A program made the translations under genes and the position numbers. The notes under the pieces were generated by a model that saw nothing but the letters and a program-made list of their open reading frames with translations, was not told where the DNA came from and ran no database searches. 64,000 nt of DNA from Streptomyces sp. S.PB5 (lineage in GTDB: Bacteria > Actinomycetota > Actinomycetes > Streptomycetales > Streptomycetaceae): the NCBI RefSeq assembly GCF_030403745.1, contig NZ_JAQMWP010000005.1, positions 477,513-541,512 of the forward strand, in the 5' to 3' direction. Every line of letters begins with the position of its first letter. The stretch's first letter is position 1. Below, in pieces: positions 43,613-52,933 of the stretch.

Positions 43613-45019
43613 TCAACGACGCCCGGCGATCCGGTCCGCGACCCTCGCCAGCCTCGACGATTCGGCCGTGTGGGTCGTCAACTCCCGCCGATCCGCCGCC
43701 CGATACGTCGCATACATCCCCTGCACCCCCAGCCACCGCAACGGCTCCGGCTCCCACTTCCGCACCTTGTGCCCCACCCACGGCAGATCCGTCAGCTCGG
43801 TCCTCCCGTCCTGCCCGGAGTCCAGCTGCACCAGGTCCCGCAGGGTCCGCGCGGCGAGGTTCGTGGTCGCCACGCCCGAGCCGACGTACCCACCGGCCCA
43901 GCCCAGCCCCGTGGTCCGGTCCAGCGTCACCGTCGCGCACCAGTCCCGCGGCACCCCCAGCACCCCCGACCAGGCATGCTCGATCCGCACCCCCGCCAGC
44001 GACGGGAAGAACCGCACGAGGATCTCCCGCAGCGCCTCGATCGTGGTGTCCTGGGTCCGCCCGTCGTTGTCCGTCCTCGACCCGAAGCGGTACGGCACCC
44101 CGCGCCCGCCCAGCGCGATCCGCCCGTCCTCGGTGCGCTGCGCGTACATGTACGCGTGTGCCATGTCGCCGAGCGCCTCCCGGCCCGCCCAGCCGACGGT
44201 CGCCCACTGCTCCTCGGTCAGCGGTTCGGTGACCACCATGGAGGAGTTCATCGGCAGCCAGGTCCGCCGCTGCCCCTTGAGGTTCGCGGTGAAGCCCTCG
44301 GTGCAGCGCAGGACATAGGGCGCGCGGACGGTGCCGTACGGCGTGACCGCGTGCCGGGGACGGATCTCCGTCACCGGCGTCCGCTCGTGGATGGTCACTC
44401 CCAGCGCCTCGACCACCGCCGCGAGCCCCTTCACCAGCTTCGCCGGATGCAGACGCGCCCCGTGAGGCGTCCACGACGAACCGACCGCGTCCGCGACCCG
44501 GATCCGCTCAGCCGTCTCACCGGCGCCGTACAGCTCGCGGTCCTTCTCGCCGTACGACAGCTCGTGCTCGTGAAAGGCCTTCAGCCGCGCCAACTGGGCG
44601 GGCGTGGTGGCGACTTCCAGCACTCCGCCCTTGTGGATGCCGGCCTCGATGCCTTCGTCCGCGGCGATGCGCACGACCTCGTCGACGGTGTCGTTCATGG
44701 CCTTCTGCAGGCGTACGGCGGCCTCGTGGCCGTGGAGTCCGGCGTAGCGGTCGCGACCCGCGATGCCGTTGTAGAGCCAGCCGCCGTTGCGGCCGGAGGC
44801 GCCATAGCCGCAGAACTTCTGCTCCAGGACGGTGATCCGCAGGAAGGGCGCCGCCTTCTTCAGGTAGTACGCGGTCCACAGACCCGTGTACCCGCCCCCG
44901 ACGATCACGACGTCCGCGCCGGCGTCACCACCCAGGGGCTCCCGCACCGCCGGCAGGCCGTCGTCCGCGTACCAGAAGGAGATGCCGCCGTTCACGACAG
45001 CGCGTTCCGAGCTGCTCAT
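43613..45019 (-). CDS. FAD-dependent oxidoreductase, DAO/glycine oxidase family
   Basis: A 468-residue flavoprotein. ADVVIVGGGYTGLWTAYYLKK (about 35-55), the GASGRNGGWLYNG flavin segment (about 73) and a C-terminal GWAGGYVGSGVATTNLAARTL define a D-amino-acid-oxidase-like amine oxidoreductase, similar to gamma-glutamylputrescine oxidases. It may oxidise a primary or secondary amine. No polyamine gene is adjacent. Start ATG 45019. Confidence 0.87.
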   Translation of the reverse strand: MSSSERAVVNGGISFWYADDGLPAVREPLGGDAGADVVIVGGGYTGLWTAYYLKKAAPFLRITVLEQKFCGYGASGRNGGWLYNGIAGRDRYAGLHGHEAAVRLQKAMNDTVDEVVRIAADEGIEAGIHKGGVLEVATTPAQLARLKAFHEHELSYGEKDRELYGAGETAERIRVADAVGSSWTPHGARLHPAKLVKGLAAVVEALGVTIHERTPVTEIRPRHAVTPYGTVRAPYVLRCTEGFTANLKGQRRTWLPMNSSMVVTEPLTEEQWATVGWAGREALGDMAHAYMYAQRTEDGRIALGGRGVPYRFGSRTDNDGRTQDTTIEALREILVRFFPSLAGVRIEHAWSGVLGVPRDWCATVTLDRTTGLGWAGGYVGSGVATTNLAARTLRDLVQLDSGQDGRTELTDLPWVGHKVRKWEPEPLRWLGVQGMYATYRAADRRELTTHTAESSRLARVADRIAGRR

Positions 45020-45029
45020 GGCCGGGACG

Positions 45030-45683
45030 TTAGCCCTTCACAGCACCCGCTGTCTCCTTCGGATCTCGTGGTCCTGCACGCCCTCTGACCAGCGGATAGC
45101 ACCCGAATCCGATCAGTACGGCGGTGAAGTGCCCGAGGTCGGTGAAGGTTCGCCCGGTCACCAGCGGCACCCCGTAGACGACGAGCACGACGAGGGCGTA
45201 CACATACCGCCACACCCGCGGAATCCGGTACACGAGCACCGCGACGACCCCCGCCAGCGCGTAACTCACCCCGATGTCCAGGCTGTTGACCGCCGACTCC
45301 GGCGCCATCCCGTGCCGGATGCCCCACAGCAGCGCGCCCTCGCTGATCAGCGTCGCCAGCACATGCGCCGCCACGCACACGCCCAGCCACCGGACCGTAC
45401 CGAGCCAGCGCTCGGCCTGCGCGTGGAAGAGGGAGTAGAGGACGGCGTACGACAACCAGGGCCCGCCGTCGATCCACATCGCACTGGAGACCAGCACCCG
45501 GACCGGATTGCTCGACAGCTCGTGGATGTTGGTGGACCGCTGCCGCAGGAACTCCTCCTCGAACCCCGGCGACATGTGGTGCAGGGCGACGGTCGTCACG
45601 AACAGGATGCCCAGCCACACGTAGGTACCGGGAGCGCTGCGGACGTACGCCGACACCGCGCGGAAGCCCCGGGTAATTCGCAT
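45030..45683 (-). CDS. Rhomboid-like membrane protein
   Basis: A 217-residue polytopic protein with six hydrophobic segments. SLDIGVSYALAG (about 138) keeps the GxSx serine-site pattern, and DLGHFTAVLIGFG (about 187) supplies a possible catalytic His, so it may be an intramembrane protease or an inactive relative. It is 10 bases upstream of the FAD oxidoreductase on the same strand. Confidence 0.75.
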   Translation of the reverse strand: MRITRGFRAVSAYVRSAPGTYVWLGILFVTTVALHHMSPGFEEEFLRQRSTNIHELSSNPVRVLVSSAMWIDGGPWLSYAVLYSLFHAQAERWLGTVRWLGVCVAAHVLATLISEGALLWGIRHGMAPESAVNSLDIGVSYALAGVVAVLVYRIPRVWRYVYALVVLVVYGVPLVTGRTFTDLGHFTAVLIGFGCYPLVRGRAGPRDPKETAGAVKG

Positions 45684-45716
45684 GAGCCGATTTACCCACG
45701 CCGATAGCCTCGGACC

Positions 45717-46607
45717 GTGATCGACATTCCGGAGGGACTGGCGGCGGCGCAGGAGAAGTTCAACGGCGAGGCGGGGCGGTCGTTCATCGCCGGACTGCCG
45801 GAACTGGCCGCGGACTTCCTGGAACGCTGGGAGCTACGGCCGGACGGCGGGGCGATGCACGGCGTCTCCGCGCTGGTCCTGCCGGTGATCCGCCGTACGG
45901 ACGGCGTCGAGGCCGTACTGAAGCTGCAGCTCCTGGACGAGGAGAGCGAAGGCGAACCGGTCGCGCTGCGGATCTGGGACGGCGACGGAGCCGTGCACCT
46001 CCTCGACCACGACCCGGCGACGGGCACGATGCTCCTGGAACGCCTCGATCCGGCCCGCATGCTCTCCCACCTCCCCGACTCCCGCGAGGGCGTCCTGGTC
46101 ATCGCCCGCCTCCTCGCCCACCTGACCCGGCTCCCGGCACCGGACGGCATGCGCAGGCTCGGGGACATCGCGGGGGCGATGCTGGAACAGACCCCGTGGG
46201 CGCTGGAACGGATCCCCGACGAGGAGGCACGCGCGCTGGTCGCCGACTGCGCGGCGGCGGTACGGGACGTCGTGGACGAGCCCGGCGACCGGCTCCTGCA
46301 CTGGGACCTCCACGACGAGAACGTCCTCGCCGCCGACCGCGCGCCCTGGCTCGCCATCGACCCCAAGCCTCTCGCCGGCGACCCCGGCTTCGACCTCCTC
46401 CCCGCGATCGCCAACCGCTTCGACGCCGACGAGGTGCGCTGGCGCTTCGACGCGATGACGGACGTGCTGGCACTGGACCGGGCACGCGCGCGTGCGTGGA
46501 CGCTGGGACGGGTCCTCCAGAACTGCCTGTGGGAGATCGAGGACGGACGCCCACTGGAGCCGGAGCAGCTGGAGATCGCCCGTCGGCTGCGGGCGGCCGG
46601 AAGCTAG
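45717..46607 (+). CDS. Aminoglycoside 6-phosphotransferase-like kinase
   Basis: A 296-residue kinase of the APH(6)/hydroxyurea-phosphotransferase type. It has ALVLPVIRRTDGVEAVLKLQ as the ATP-binding lysine region, the Brenner motif LLHWDLHDENVLA (about 195) and AIDPKPLAGDPGFDLLP with the metal-binding Asp. It could phosphorylate streptomycin-like compounds or a housekeeping metabolite. GTG 45717 follows TAGCCT by five bases, which suggests a leaderless mRNA. Confidence 0.85.
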   Translation: MIDIPEGLAAAQEKFNGEAGRSFIAGLPELAADFLERWELRPDGGAMHGVSALVLPVIRRTDGVEAVLKLQLLDEESEGEPVALRIWDGDGAVHLLDHDPATGTMLLERLDPARMLSHLPDSREGVLVIARLLAHLTRLPAPDGMRRLGDIAGAMLEQTPWALERIPDEEARALVADCAAAVRDVVDEPGDRLLHWDLHDENVLAADRAPWLAIDPKPLAGDPGFDLLPAIANRFDADEVRWRFDAMTDVLALDRARARAWTLGRVLQNCLWEIEDGRPLEPEQLEIARRLRAAGS

Positions 46608-46617
46608 CCTCCCGCCC

Positions 46618-47094
46618 ATGATCCGAACTGCGACACCCGCCGACATCCCCTTCATCCACACCCTGATCCGCGAACTCGCCGACTACGAGAAGGCCCCCCA
46701 CGAGGCCCGGGCGACCCCAGAGCAACTGCACGAGGCACTGTTCGGCGCGCGCCCCGCCGCCTTCGCCCACATCGCGGAGGACGACACGACAGGGGAGCCG
46801 GTCGGCTACTCGGTCTGGTTCCTCAACTTCTCCACCTGGCGCGGCGTCCACGGCATCTACCTGGAAGACCTCTACGTACGCCCGAAGGCCCGCGGCGCCG
46901 GCCACGGCAGGGCCCTGCTGGCCGAACTCGCCCGGATCTGCGTGGAGCGGGGCTACGAGCGCCTGGAGTGGTCGGTCCTGAACTGGAACGCACCGTCGAT
47001 CGCCTTCTACGAGTCACTGGGGGCGCGTCCGCAGGACGAATGGACGGTGTACCGACTGACGGACGGGGCGCTGACCGGCCTCGGTACACGTTAA
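46618..47094 (+). CDS. GNAT acetyltransferase, diamine/thialysine acetyltransferase-like
   Basis: A 158-residue protein starting MIRTATPADIPFIHTLIRELADYEK, close to the SAT2/thialysine acetyltransferase type. HGIYLEDLYVRPKARGAGHGRALLAEL forms the acetyl-CoA site (about 78-100), and NAPSIAFYESLGA follows. ATG 46618 comes seven bases after TAGCCT, again a leaderless arrangement, and 10 bases after the kinase stop. Confidence 0.87.
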   Translation: MIRTATPADIPFIHTLIRELADYEKAPHEARATPEQLHEALFGARPAAFAHIAEDDTTGEPVGYSVWFLNFSTWRGVHGIYLEDLYVRPKARGAGHGRALLAELARICVERGYERLEWSVLNWNAPSIAFYESLGARPQDEWTVYRLTDGALTGLGTR

Positions 47095-47126
47095 AAACCC
47101 AGGCCAGAAGCGTCTGACCTGGGTTT
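47095..47126. terminator. Bidirectional terminator between GNAT gene and tRNA
   Basis: Arms of 14 bases (47095-47108 and 47113-47126), matching at 13 positions around a 4-base loop, are flanked by A and T runs. It can stop the plus-strand GNAT transcript and the minus-strand tRNA transcript. Confidence 0.85.
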
Positions 47127-47132
47127 CGGCGG

Positions 47133-47206
47133 AGCCCCCTGTCGGATTCGAACCGACGACCTACGCATTACAAGTGCGTTGCTCTGGCCATCTGAGCTAA
47201 GGAGGC
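47133..47206 (-). tRNA. tRNA-Thr (anticodon TGT)
   Basis: The 74-base cloverleaf reads 5' GCCTCCT acceptor strand, D arm GCTC...GAGC, anticodon stem ACGCA-CTTGTAA-TGCGT with anticodon TGT, the T loop GGTTCGAATCC, and 3' AGGGGGC acceptor strand with T discriminator. CCA is not encoded. It stands alone, with a terminator six bases downstream. Confidence 0.96.
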
Positions 47207-47350
47207 GTCGCGTGCGTCTGGCACGTACGCGCCCGTGCAGTGTACCCAGGTCCCGGGCGGGCCCTGTCGAAAATTTCCGCGAAGTTCCCAGTGACTCAGG
47301 TACTGACATACGGGTGAACGCCAGGTACCGTCCTGAGCCAGTTCACCTGT

Positions 47351-47364
47351 GTGGACTACACCAC
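47351..47364. promoter_or_regulatory. DasR-like site upstream of msiK
   Basis: GTGGACTACACCAC matches the dre core TGGTCTAGACCA at 10 of 12 positions and closely resembles both sites at nagK. It lies 59 bases upstream of msiK. Confidence 0.6.
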
Positions 47365-47422
47365 CACCTTCCTACAACGGATCGTCCGGCACGTTCCTGC
47401 CGGTAGAAGGGGGCCCATCACC

Positions 47423-48511
<1,089 letters not shown>

Positions 48512-48573
48512 CACCACCCCACCGCCACACCGGCACACCGGCACCAGAAACCCGGGTAATTCACCCAGGTTGA

Positions 48574-48611
48574 CGAGAAGGGCCCCGCAGACCGCTGCGG
48601 GGCCCTTCTCG
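48574..48611 (+). terminator. Terminator after msiK
   Basis: A perfect 17-base stem (48574-48590 with 48595-48611) and a 4-base loop lie 62 bases past the msiK stop. Confidence 0.88.
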
Positions 48612-48759
48612 CGTTCGAAAGAATGTCGACAAATACCCCGACACACCGGGCATTTCGAGCAGTGTGCGTCAACGCCTTACCCAATTCGAGGCACCACTTC
48701 ATCCCCCGAACCGGTGACTAAATGTCGCCAAATCATCACCCCGCGCTACCCTCACACGC

Positions 48760-49215
48760 GTGAAGCACTCCACTAACCAACAGACGCGACGCGGCCGGGG
48801 CCCCGCCCGCCGTATCGGCCGCACGCTCGCCCTTGTCCTGCCCGTCGTCCTGGTGCTCTCCGGGACCCTCGCGGTCACCCGAGTCGACTGGTCGGGGGAT
48901 CCCTCGGGCTCGGTGCTCACCGCCTCCGACGTATCGGCGGCCGGCGCCTCCTCGAAGGCGAAGGCACGGGCACCCCAGGAGATCCTGCGGGACAAGCTCC
49001 TCGCGGAGCTCCAGGAGGAGAACCCGGGCGTCGCCCTCACCCACCTCCAGGAGGCCGTGAACGGCCGTCCGTCGCTCGCCGAGCACTGTGCGTCCATCGC
49101 CCGTGCGCTGGGCCGTGCGGCGGTGCGGGTGTACGGCCCGACGCAGGCGCAGTCGTACGCCCGGCCCGTGTGCGACACGTCCTTCGCGACGGGCGTGGCG
49201 GCCGCGCACAGCTGA
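48760..49215 (+). CDS. Hypothetical membrane-anchored or secreted protein
   Basis: A 151-residue protein starting VKHSTNQQTRRGRGPARRIGRTLALVLPVVLVLSGTLAV. A very basic N-terminus and one hydrophobic helix (about 22-41) suggest an uncleaved anchor. The outer part is helical with two cysteines (EHCASIARAL and RPVCDTSF) that may pair. GTG start. Conserved near msiK in Streptomyces as far as I recall; role unknown. Confidence 0.65.
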   Translation: MKHSTNQQTRRGRGPARRIGRTLALVLPVVLVLSGTLAVTRVDWSGDPSGSVLTASDVSAAGASSKAKARAPQEILRDKLLAELQEENPGVALTHLQEAVNGRPSLAEHCASIARALGRAAVRVYGPTQAQSYARPVCDTSFATGVAAAHS

Positions 49216-49274
49216 CGCCGGACCCGGCGGATACCGGGAGATGCCGGGTGCGGGACGCCGCGTACAGTTCGGGC

Positions 49275-50006
49275 ATGACCGATCCGAACGCCGCGTCCCG
49301 CCCCGTTCAAGCCGTGATCCTGGCAGGTGGCCAGGGGTCGCGGCTTCGTCCGTACACCGACGACCGGCCCAAGCCGATGGTCGAGATCCCCGGGACGGGG
49401 ACTCCGATCATCGGCCATCAGCTTGCCTGGCTCGCCGAGGAAGGTGTGACGGACGTGGTGGTCAGCTGCGGCCATCTCGCCGATGTGCTGAAGGAATGGC
49501 TGGCGTCGGCCGACCTTCCCGTGAACGTGTCGACGGTCGTCGAGACGGAGCCGCTCGGCCGCGGCGGCGGTCTCAAGTACGCGGCGGCCCACCTTCCGCA
49601 CCCCGACCGGCCCTGGTACGCGACGAACGGTGACATCTGGACCCGTTTCTCGCTGCGGGAGATGGCGGACTTCCACACCGAGCGGGACGCGGTGGCGACG
49701 CTGGCGCTGGCGCGGCCGCGGATTCCGTGGGGGGCGGTGAAGACGGACGGGTTCGGCCGGGTCACGGACTTCATCGAGGCGCCGCCGACGACGTACGAGA
49801 TCAATGCGGGTGTGTACGTCTTCTCCGCCGAGTTCGCCGGGATGCTGCCCGACCGGGGTGACCATGAGCGGACGACGTTCCCGCGGCTGGCCCGGGAGCG
49901 GCGGCTGGCCGGGTTCCCGATTCCGCAGGGTGCGTACTGGCGGGCGATCGACACCGCGAAGGATCTGACCGAGGCGGCCAAGGAGCTGGCGGCGCTGGGC
50001 CGGTAG
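49275..50006 (+). CDS. NDP-sugar nucleotidyltransferase
   Basis: A 243-residue sugar-1-phosphate nucleotidyltransferase. The signature VILAGGQGSRLRPYTDDRPKPMVEI (about 13-37), the TEPLGRGGGLKYA loop and the NGDIWT metal site are present; it lacks a C-terminal left-handed helix domain, like the short mannose-1-P guanylyltransferase group. It would activate a hexose phosphate for glycosylation. ATG 49275 lies six bases after TACAGT, so it may be leaderless. Confidence 0.87.
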   Translation: MTDPNAASRPVQAVILAGGQGSRLRPYTDDRPKPMVEIPGTGTPIIGHQLAWLAEEGVTDVVVSCGHLADVLKEWLASADLPVNVSTVVETEPLGRGGGLKYAAAHLPHPDRPWYATNGDIWTRFSLREMADFHTERDAVATLALARPRIPWGAVKTDGFGRVTDFIEAPPTTYEINAGVYVFSAEFAGMLPDRGDHERTTFPRLARERRLAGFPIPQGAYWRAIDTAKDLTEAAKELAALGR

Positions 50007-50015
50007 CACACACGC

Positions 50016-50053
50016 CGGAAGGGCCCCGTACGTTTCCGTACGGGGCCCTTCCG
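50016..50053 (+). terminator. Terminator after the nucleotidyltransferase gene
   Basis: A perfect 17-base stem (50016-50032 with 50037-50053) with loop TTTC lies 10 bases past the stop; it may serve the convergent DoxX gene too. Confidence 0.88.
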
Positions 50054-50118
50054 TTGCCGGAGTCAGCCGGTGGGCCGCTACGGGCGCTACTGCCCGAGAA
50101 TGCCGCCCACCGGCCCAT

Positions 50119-51738
50119 CTACCCCAACAGGCCGCCCACCAGGCCCGGTTCGCCGGAGGAGCCTCCGGTGTCCGAGCCGCCTGTCGAGCCGCCGGTGCCA
50201 CCGCTGGAGCCGGTGCCGCCGGTCGGGCCTGAGCTGGTGCTGGGGGCGCCCCCGGTCGGGGAGGACTGCTGGGGCGGGGCCTGGCCGGTGCCCTGGGTCT
50301 GGCTGGGGGTGCCGGCGGTGCTGGTGTCCCGGGTGGCGCCCGGGGTGGTCGCGGCGCCGGAGGGGGTGGGCGATCCCGAAGCGGCCCCTTGCGTCGGGGA
50401 CGTGGAGGCCGACGGGGTCTTCTTGCGCTTGCCGGGTTCCTGCGGGAGCGGGGAGCCGGGGAGTTCGTTGCGCGGTGCCTCGCCGGGGCCGGGGACGATG
50501 ATCCGGTCGGCGTCGCGGACGGCACCGCCGAGGAGCGAGCCGATCAGCAGGGTGAGCCCGGTGACGATGGCGGTGATGAGGGCGCCGCGGCGCAGGACGT
50601 AGTTGCGCAGTTCCCAGATGTCGGAGCGGGGTCCGAGGCGGCGCCAGGCGCTGCCTGCGAGGCGTCCGTCGATGGAGTAGACGGGGGCGCCGGCGATGAT
50701 CAGCGGGGACCAGGCGGCGAGATAGATGATGTCGGGCGCGTCGTAGACGGGGACGCTCTTCCAGCTGACGGTGAGGAGCAGCGCGGCGGAGAGCAGGGCG
50801 CCCATGGCGGCGGCGACGCGCTGCCAGCAGCCGAGGATCGTGAGGACGCCCACGATGACCTGGAGGAAGGCGATGACGAGGCCGGAGCCGACGGGGTGCT
50901 GCAGGGCGAACTGGCGCAGGGGCTCGGCGACTTCCCAGGGGTGCAGGGTGTTGAGCCACTTGACCATGGAGCCGCGCTTACCGCCGTCGAAGTAGACGGG
51001 GTCGCAGAGCTTGCCCATGCCGGCGTAGATGGAGATGAAGCCGAGGAAGATGCGCAGCGGCAGGAGGACGACGCCCAAGTTCATGCGGCGGCCCGGGTAG
51101 TAGGCGTGCCGCGCGGGGTCGACGCCGGGGCGTCGGTCGGCGGTGCCGGTCCCGTCGGACTGCCCGGTCTCGTCGAACTCCTCGTCGCCGTAGCCGAGTT
51201 CCTCGTCGTAGGCGCTGCCGACGGTCCGCATGTCCGGCAGGAGGCGGGGTTCGTCGCCGTCGTAGGTGCGCTGGGCGCCGATGACAGGGGTCTCGACGGT
51301 CTGCGCCAACTCGTCGTCGTAGACGTCGATTCGGGGGATGACCTGGGTGGCCCCGGCGTCGGCGGAGGGCTCCTCGACCTGGCGGACGCCGCCGCCGCGC
51401 ACGGCTTGGAGGAGGCGGTGGGCGCCGGTGTCGTCGGGGGCGGTCTGGCCGCTCCAGACGAGAGGCCGGCGGCGGGCCGCACCGGGGACCGCGGCTCCCA
51501 AGGCGGGCATCCGGGCGGTGTCCTCGGCGGCGCTCAAGTGCCGGGCGATCCGCGGGGATTGGGCTCGTCTCGTCGACGCGCCCAACTGCACGCGGAAGCT
51601 GGCGTGATTGACGATGACCTGCGCCGGATCGCTCGGCACCTTCACCATGCTCAGCGCGGGAGCGTCGTCGAGTCCAGCAGTGAAACCCGACGAGCGGTCC
51701 CCCGTGGGTGTGCGGGGTGTTCTGGTGTCCACACTCAT
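50119..51738 (-). CDS. DoxX-family membrane protein with long disordered ends
   Basis: A 539-residue protein. About 215 mostly disordered, acidic residues precede a DoxX four-helix membrane domain (about 220-375: LPLRIFLGFISIYAGMGKL, VIAFLQVIVGVLTILGC, AALLLTVSWKSVP). One more membrane helix (ITAIVTGLTLLIGSLLGGAV) follows, and a Ser/Thr/Gly/Pro-rich tail of about 110 residues ends in GLVGGLLG. DoxX proteins are linked to thiol and oxidative homeostasis. Tail repeats such as TGGTGSSGGTGG suggest extracytoplasmic exposure. Confidence 0.85.
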   Translation of the reverse strand: MSVDTRTPRTPTGDRSSGFTAGLDDAPALSMVKVPSDPAQVIVNHASFRVQLGASTRRAQSPRIARHLSAAEDTARMPALGAAVPGAARRRPLVWSGQTAPDDTGAHRLLQAVRGGGVRQVEEPSADAGATQVIPRIDVYDDELAQTVETPVIGAQRTYDGDEPRLLPDMRTVGSAYDEELGYGDEEFDETGQSDGTGTADRRPGVDPARHAYYPGRRMNLGVVLLPLRIFLGFISIYAGMGKLCDPVYFDGGKRGSMVKWLNTLHPWEVAEPLRQFALQHPVGSGLVIAFLQVIVGVLTILGCWQRVAAAMGALLSAALLLTVSWKSVPVYDAPDIIYLAAWSPLIIAGAPVYSIDGRLAGSAWRRLGPRSDIWELRNYVLRRGALITAIVTGLTLLIGSLLGGAVRDADRIIVPGPGEAPRNELPGSPLPQEPGKRKKTPSASTSPTQGAASGSPTPSGAATTPGATRDTSTAGTPSQTQGTGQAPPQQSSPTGGAPSTSSGPTGGTGSSGGTGGSTGGSDTGGSSGEPGLVGGLLG

Positions 51739-51868
51739 CTAACCGAGTGACGTGTGTTTAGGACACTGCTTTGACCGCCCGGATGTGTCCGGACCCCGTC
51801 AAGCCTGCTCAACCCCACACGAAGCGGCACACAAAGCGGCCTCCGCGGCCCTGTCCCCGCCGACTACC

Positions 51869-52810
51869 TCAAGCCCGCCGCCGAGCCGCCTCATAAAGCA
51901 CAACACCCGCCGCCACACCGGCGTTCAGAGACTCCGCACCACCCGGCATCGGGATCCGCACCCGGAAGTCGCAGGTCTCGCCGACCAGTCGGGACAGGCC
52001 CTTGCCCTCGCTGCCGACGACGATGACGACCGGGCCGCCGAGGGCTTCGAGGTCGCCGATCTCGTGCTCACCGTCGGCGGCGAGGCCGACGACGGCGATG
52101 CCGGCCTTCTTGTACGCCTCCAGGGCGCGGGTGAGGTTGGTGGCGCGGGCGACCGGCGTACGGGCGGCCGTGCCGGCGGACGTCTTCCAGGCGCCGGCGG
52201 TCATGCCGGCGGCGCGGCGCTCGGGCACGACGACGCCGTGGCCGCCGAAGGCGGAGACCGAGCGGACGACGGCGCCGAGGTTGCGCGGGTCGGTGACGCC
52301 GTCGAGGGCGACGATCAGAGGGTCCTCGCCTTCGTCGTAGGCGGCGCTGGCGAGGTCCTCGGGGTGGGCGTACTCGTACGGCGGGACCTGGAGGACCAGG
52401 CCCTGGTGGTTGAGGCCGTTGGTCATGCGGTCGAGCTCGGGGCGGGGGGCCTCCATGAGGTGGATGCCGCCGCGCTCGCCGGCGAGCTGGAGGGCCTCGC
52501 GGACGCGCTCGTCGTTGTCGATGAACTGCTGGACGTAGAGGGTCGAGGCCGGTACGCCCTCGCGCAGCGCCTCGACGACCGGGTTGCGGCCGACGACCAT
52601 CTCGGAGGTGCCCTTGCCGCCACGCCCGCGCGGCGTGGGACGGCGTACCGACTGCTTCGCCTTGGCGTTGGCGACGCGGTTCTTCTTGTGTCCCTTGCGC
52701 ATCTCGGCGGGCGGGGTCGGGCCCTTGCCCTCGAGACCCTTGCGTCGCTGGCCGCCACTGCCGACCTGCGCGCCCTTCTTGCCGGACATGCGGCGGTTGT
52801 TCGCGGCCAT
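51869..52810 (-). CDS. rlmB: 23S rRNA 2'-O-methyltransferase RlmB/TrmH family
   Basis: A 313-residue SPOUT methyltransferase. A basic N-terminal extension (about 1-75) is followed by the substrate-binding domain (GRNPVVEALREGVPASTLYV) and the knot domain with DGVTDPRNLGAVVRSVSAFGGHGVV (about 165-190), IVVGSEGKGLSRL and IPMPGGAESLNAGVAAGVVLYEA. It methylates a guanosine of 23S rRNA. It lies downstream of cysS by 123 bases in the same direction. Confidence 0.93.
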   Translation of the reverse strand: MAANNRRMSGKKGAQVGSGGQRRKGLEGKGPTPPAEMRKGHKKNRVANAKAKQSVRRPTPRGRGGKGTSEMVVGRNPVVEALREGVPASTLYVQQFIDNDERVREALQLAGERGGIHLMEAPRPELDRMTNGLNHQGLVLQVPPYEYAHPEDLASAAYDEGEDPLIVALDGVTDPRNLGAVVRSVSAFGGHGVVVPERRAAGMTAGAWKTSAGTAARTPVARATNLTRALEAYKKAGIAVVGLAADGEHEIGDLEALGGPVVIVVGSEGKGLSRLVGETCDFRVRIPMPGGAESLNAGVAAGVVLYEAARRRA

Positions 52811-52933
52811 GACCTACCTGTTCTCCACGGAAGTGACTGCTGAATGGCTACTGGAATGAATACGTACGTCTATGCAGTGTGCCGCCCGGAAGGCCGGGCG
52901 GCACAATCGATCAAGGAATCGCCGGGAAGGCGG

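Noticed and set aside
45030..45683. Rhomboid-like protein lacking catalytic residues
   Set aside because: A GxSx-type segment and a downstream His are present, so absence of activity cannot be claimed.
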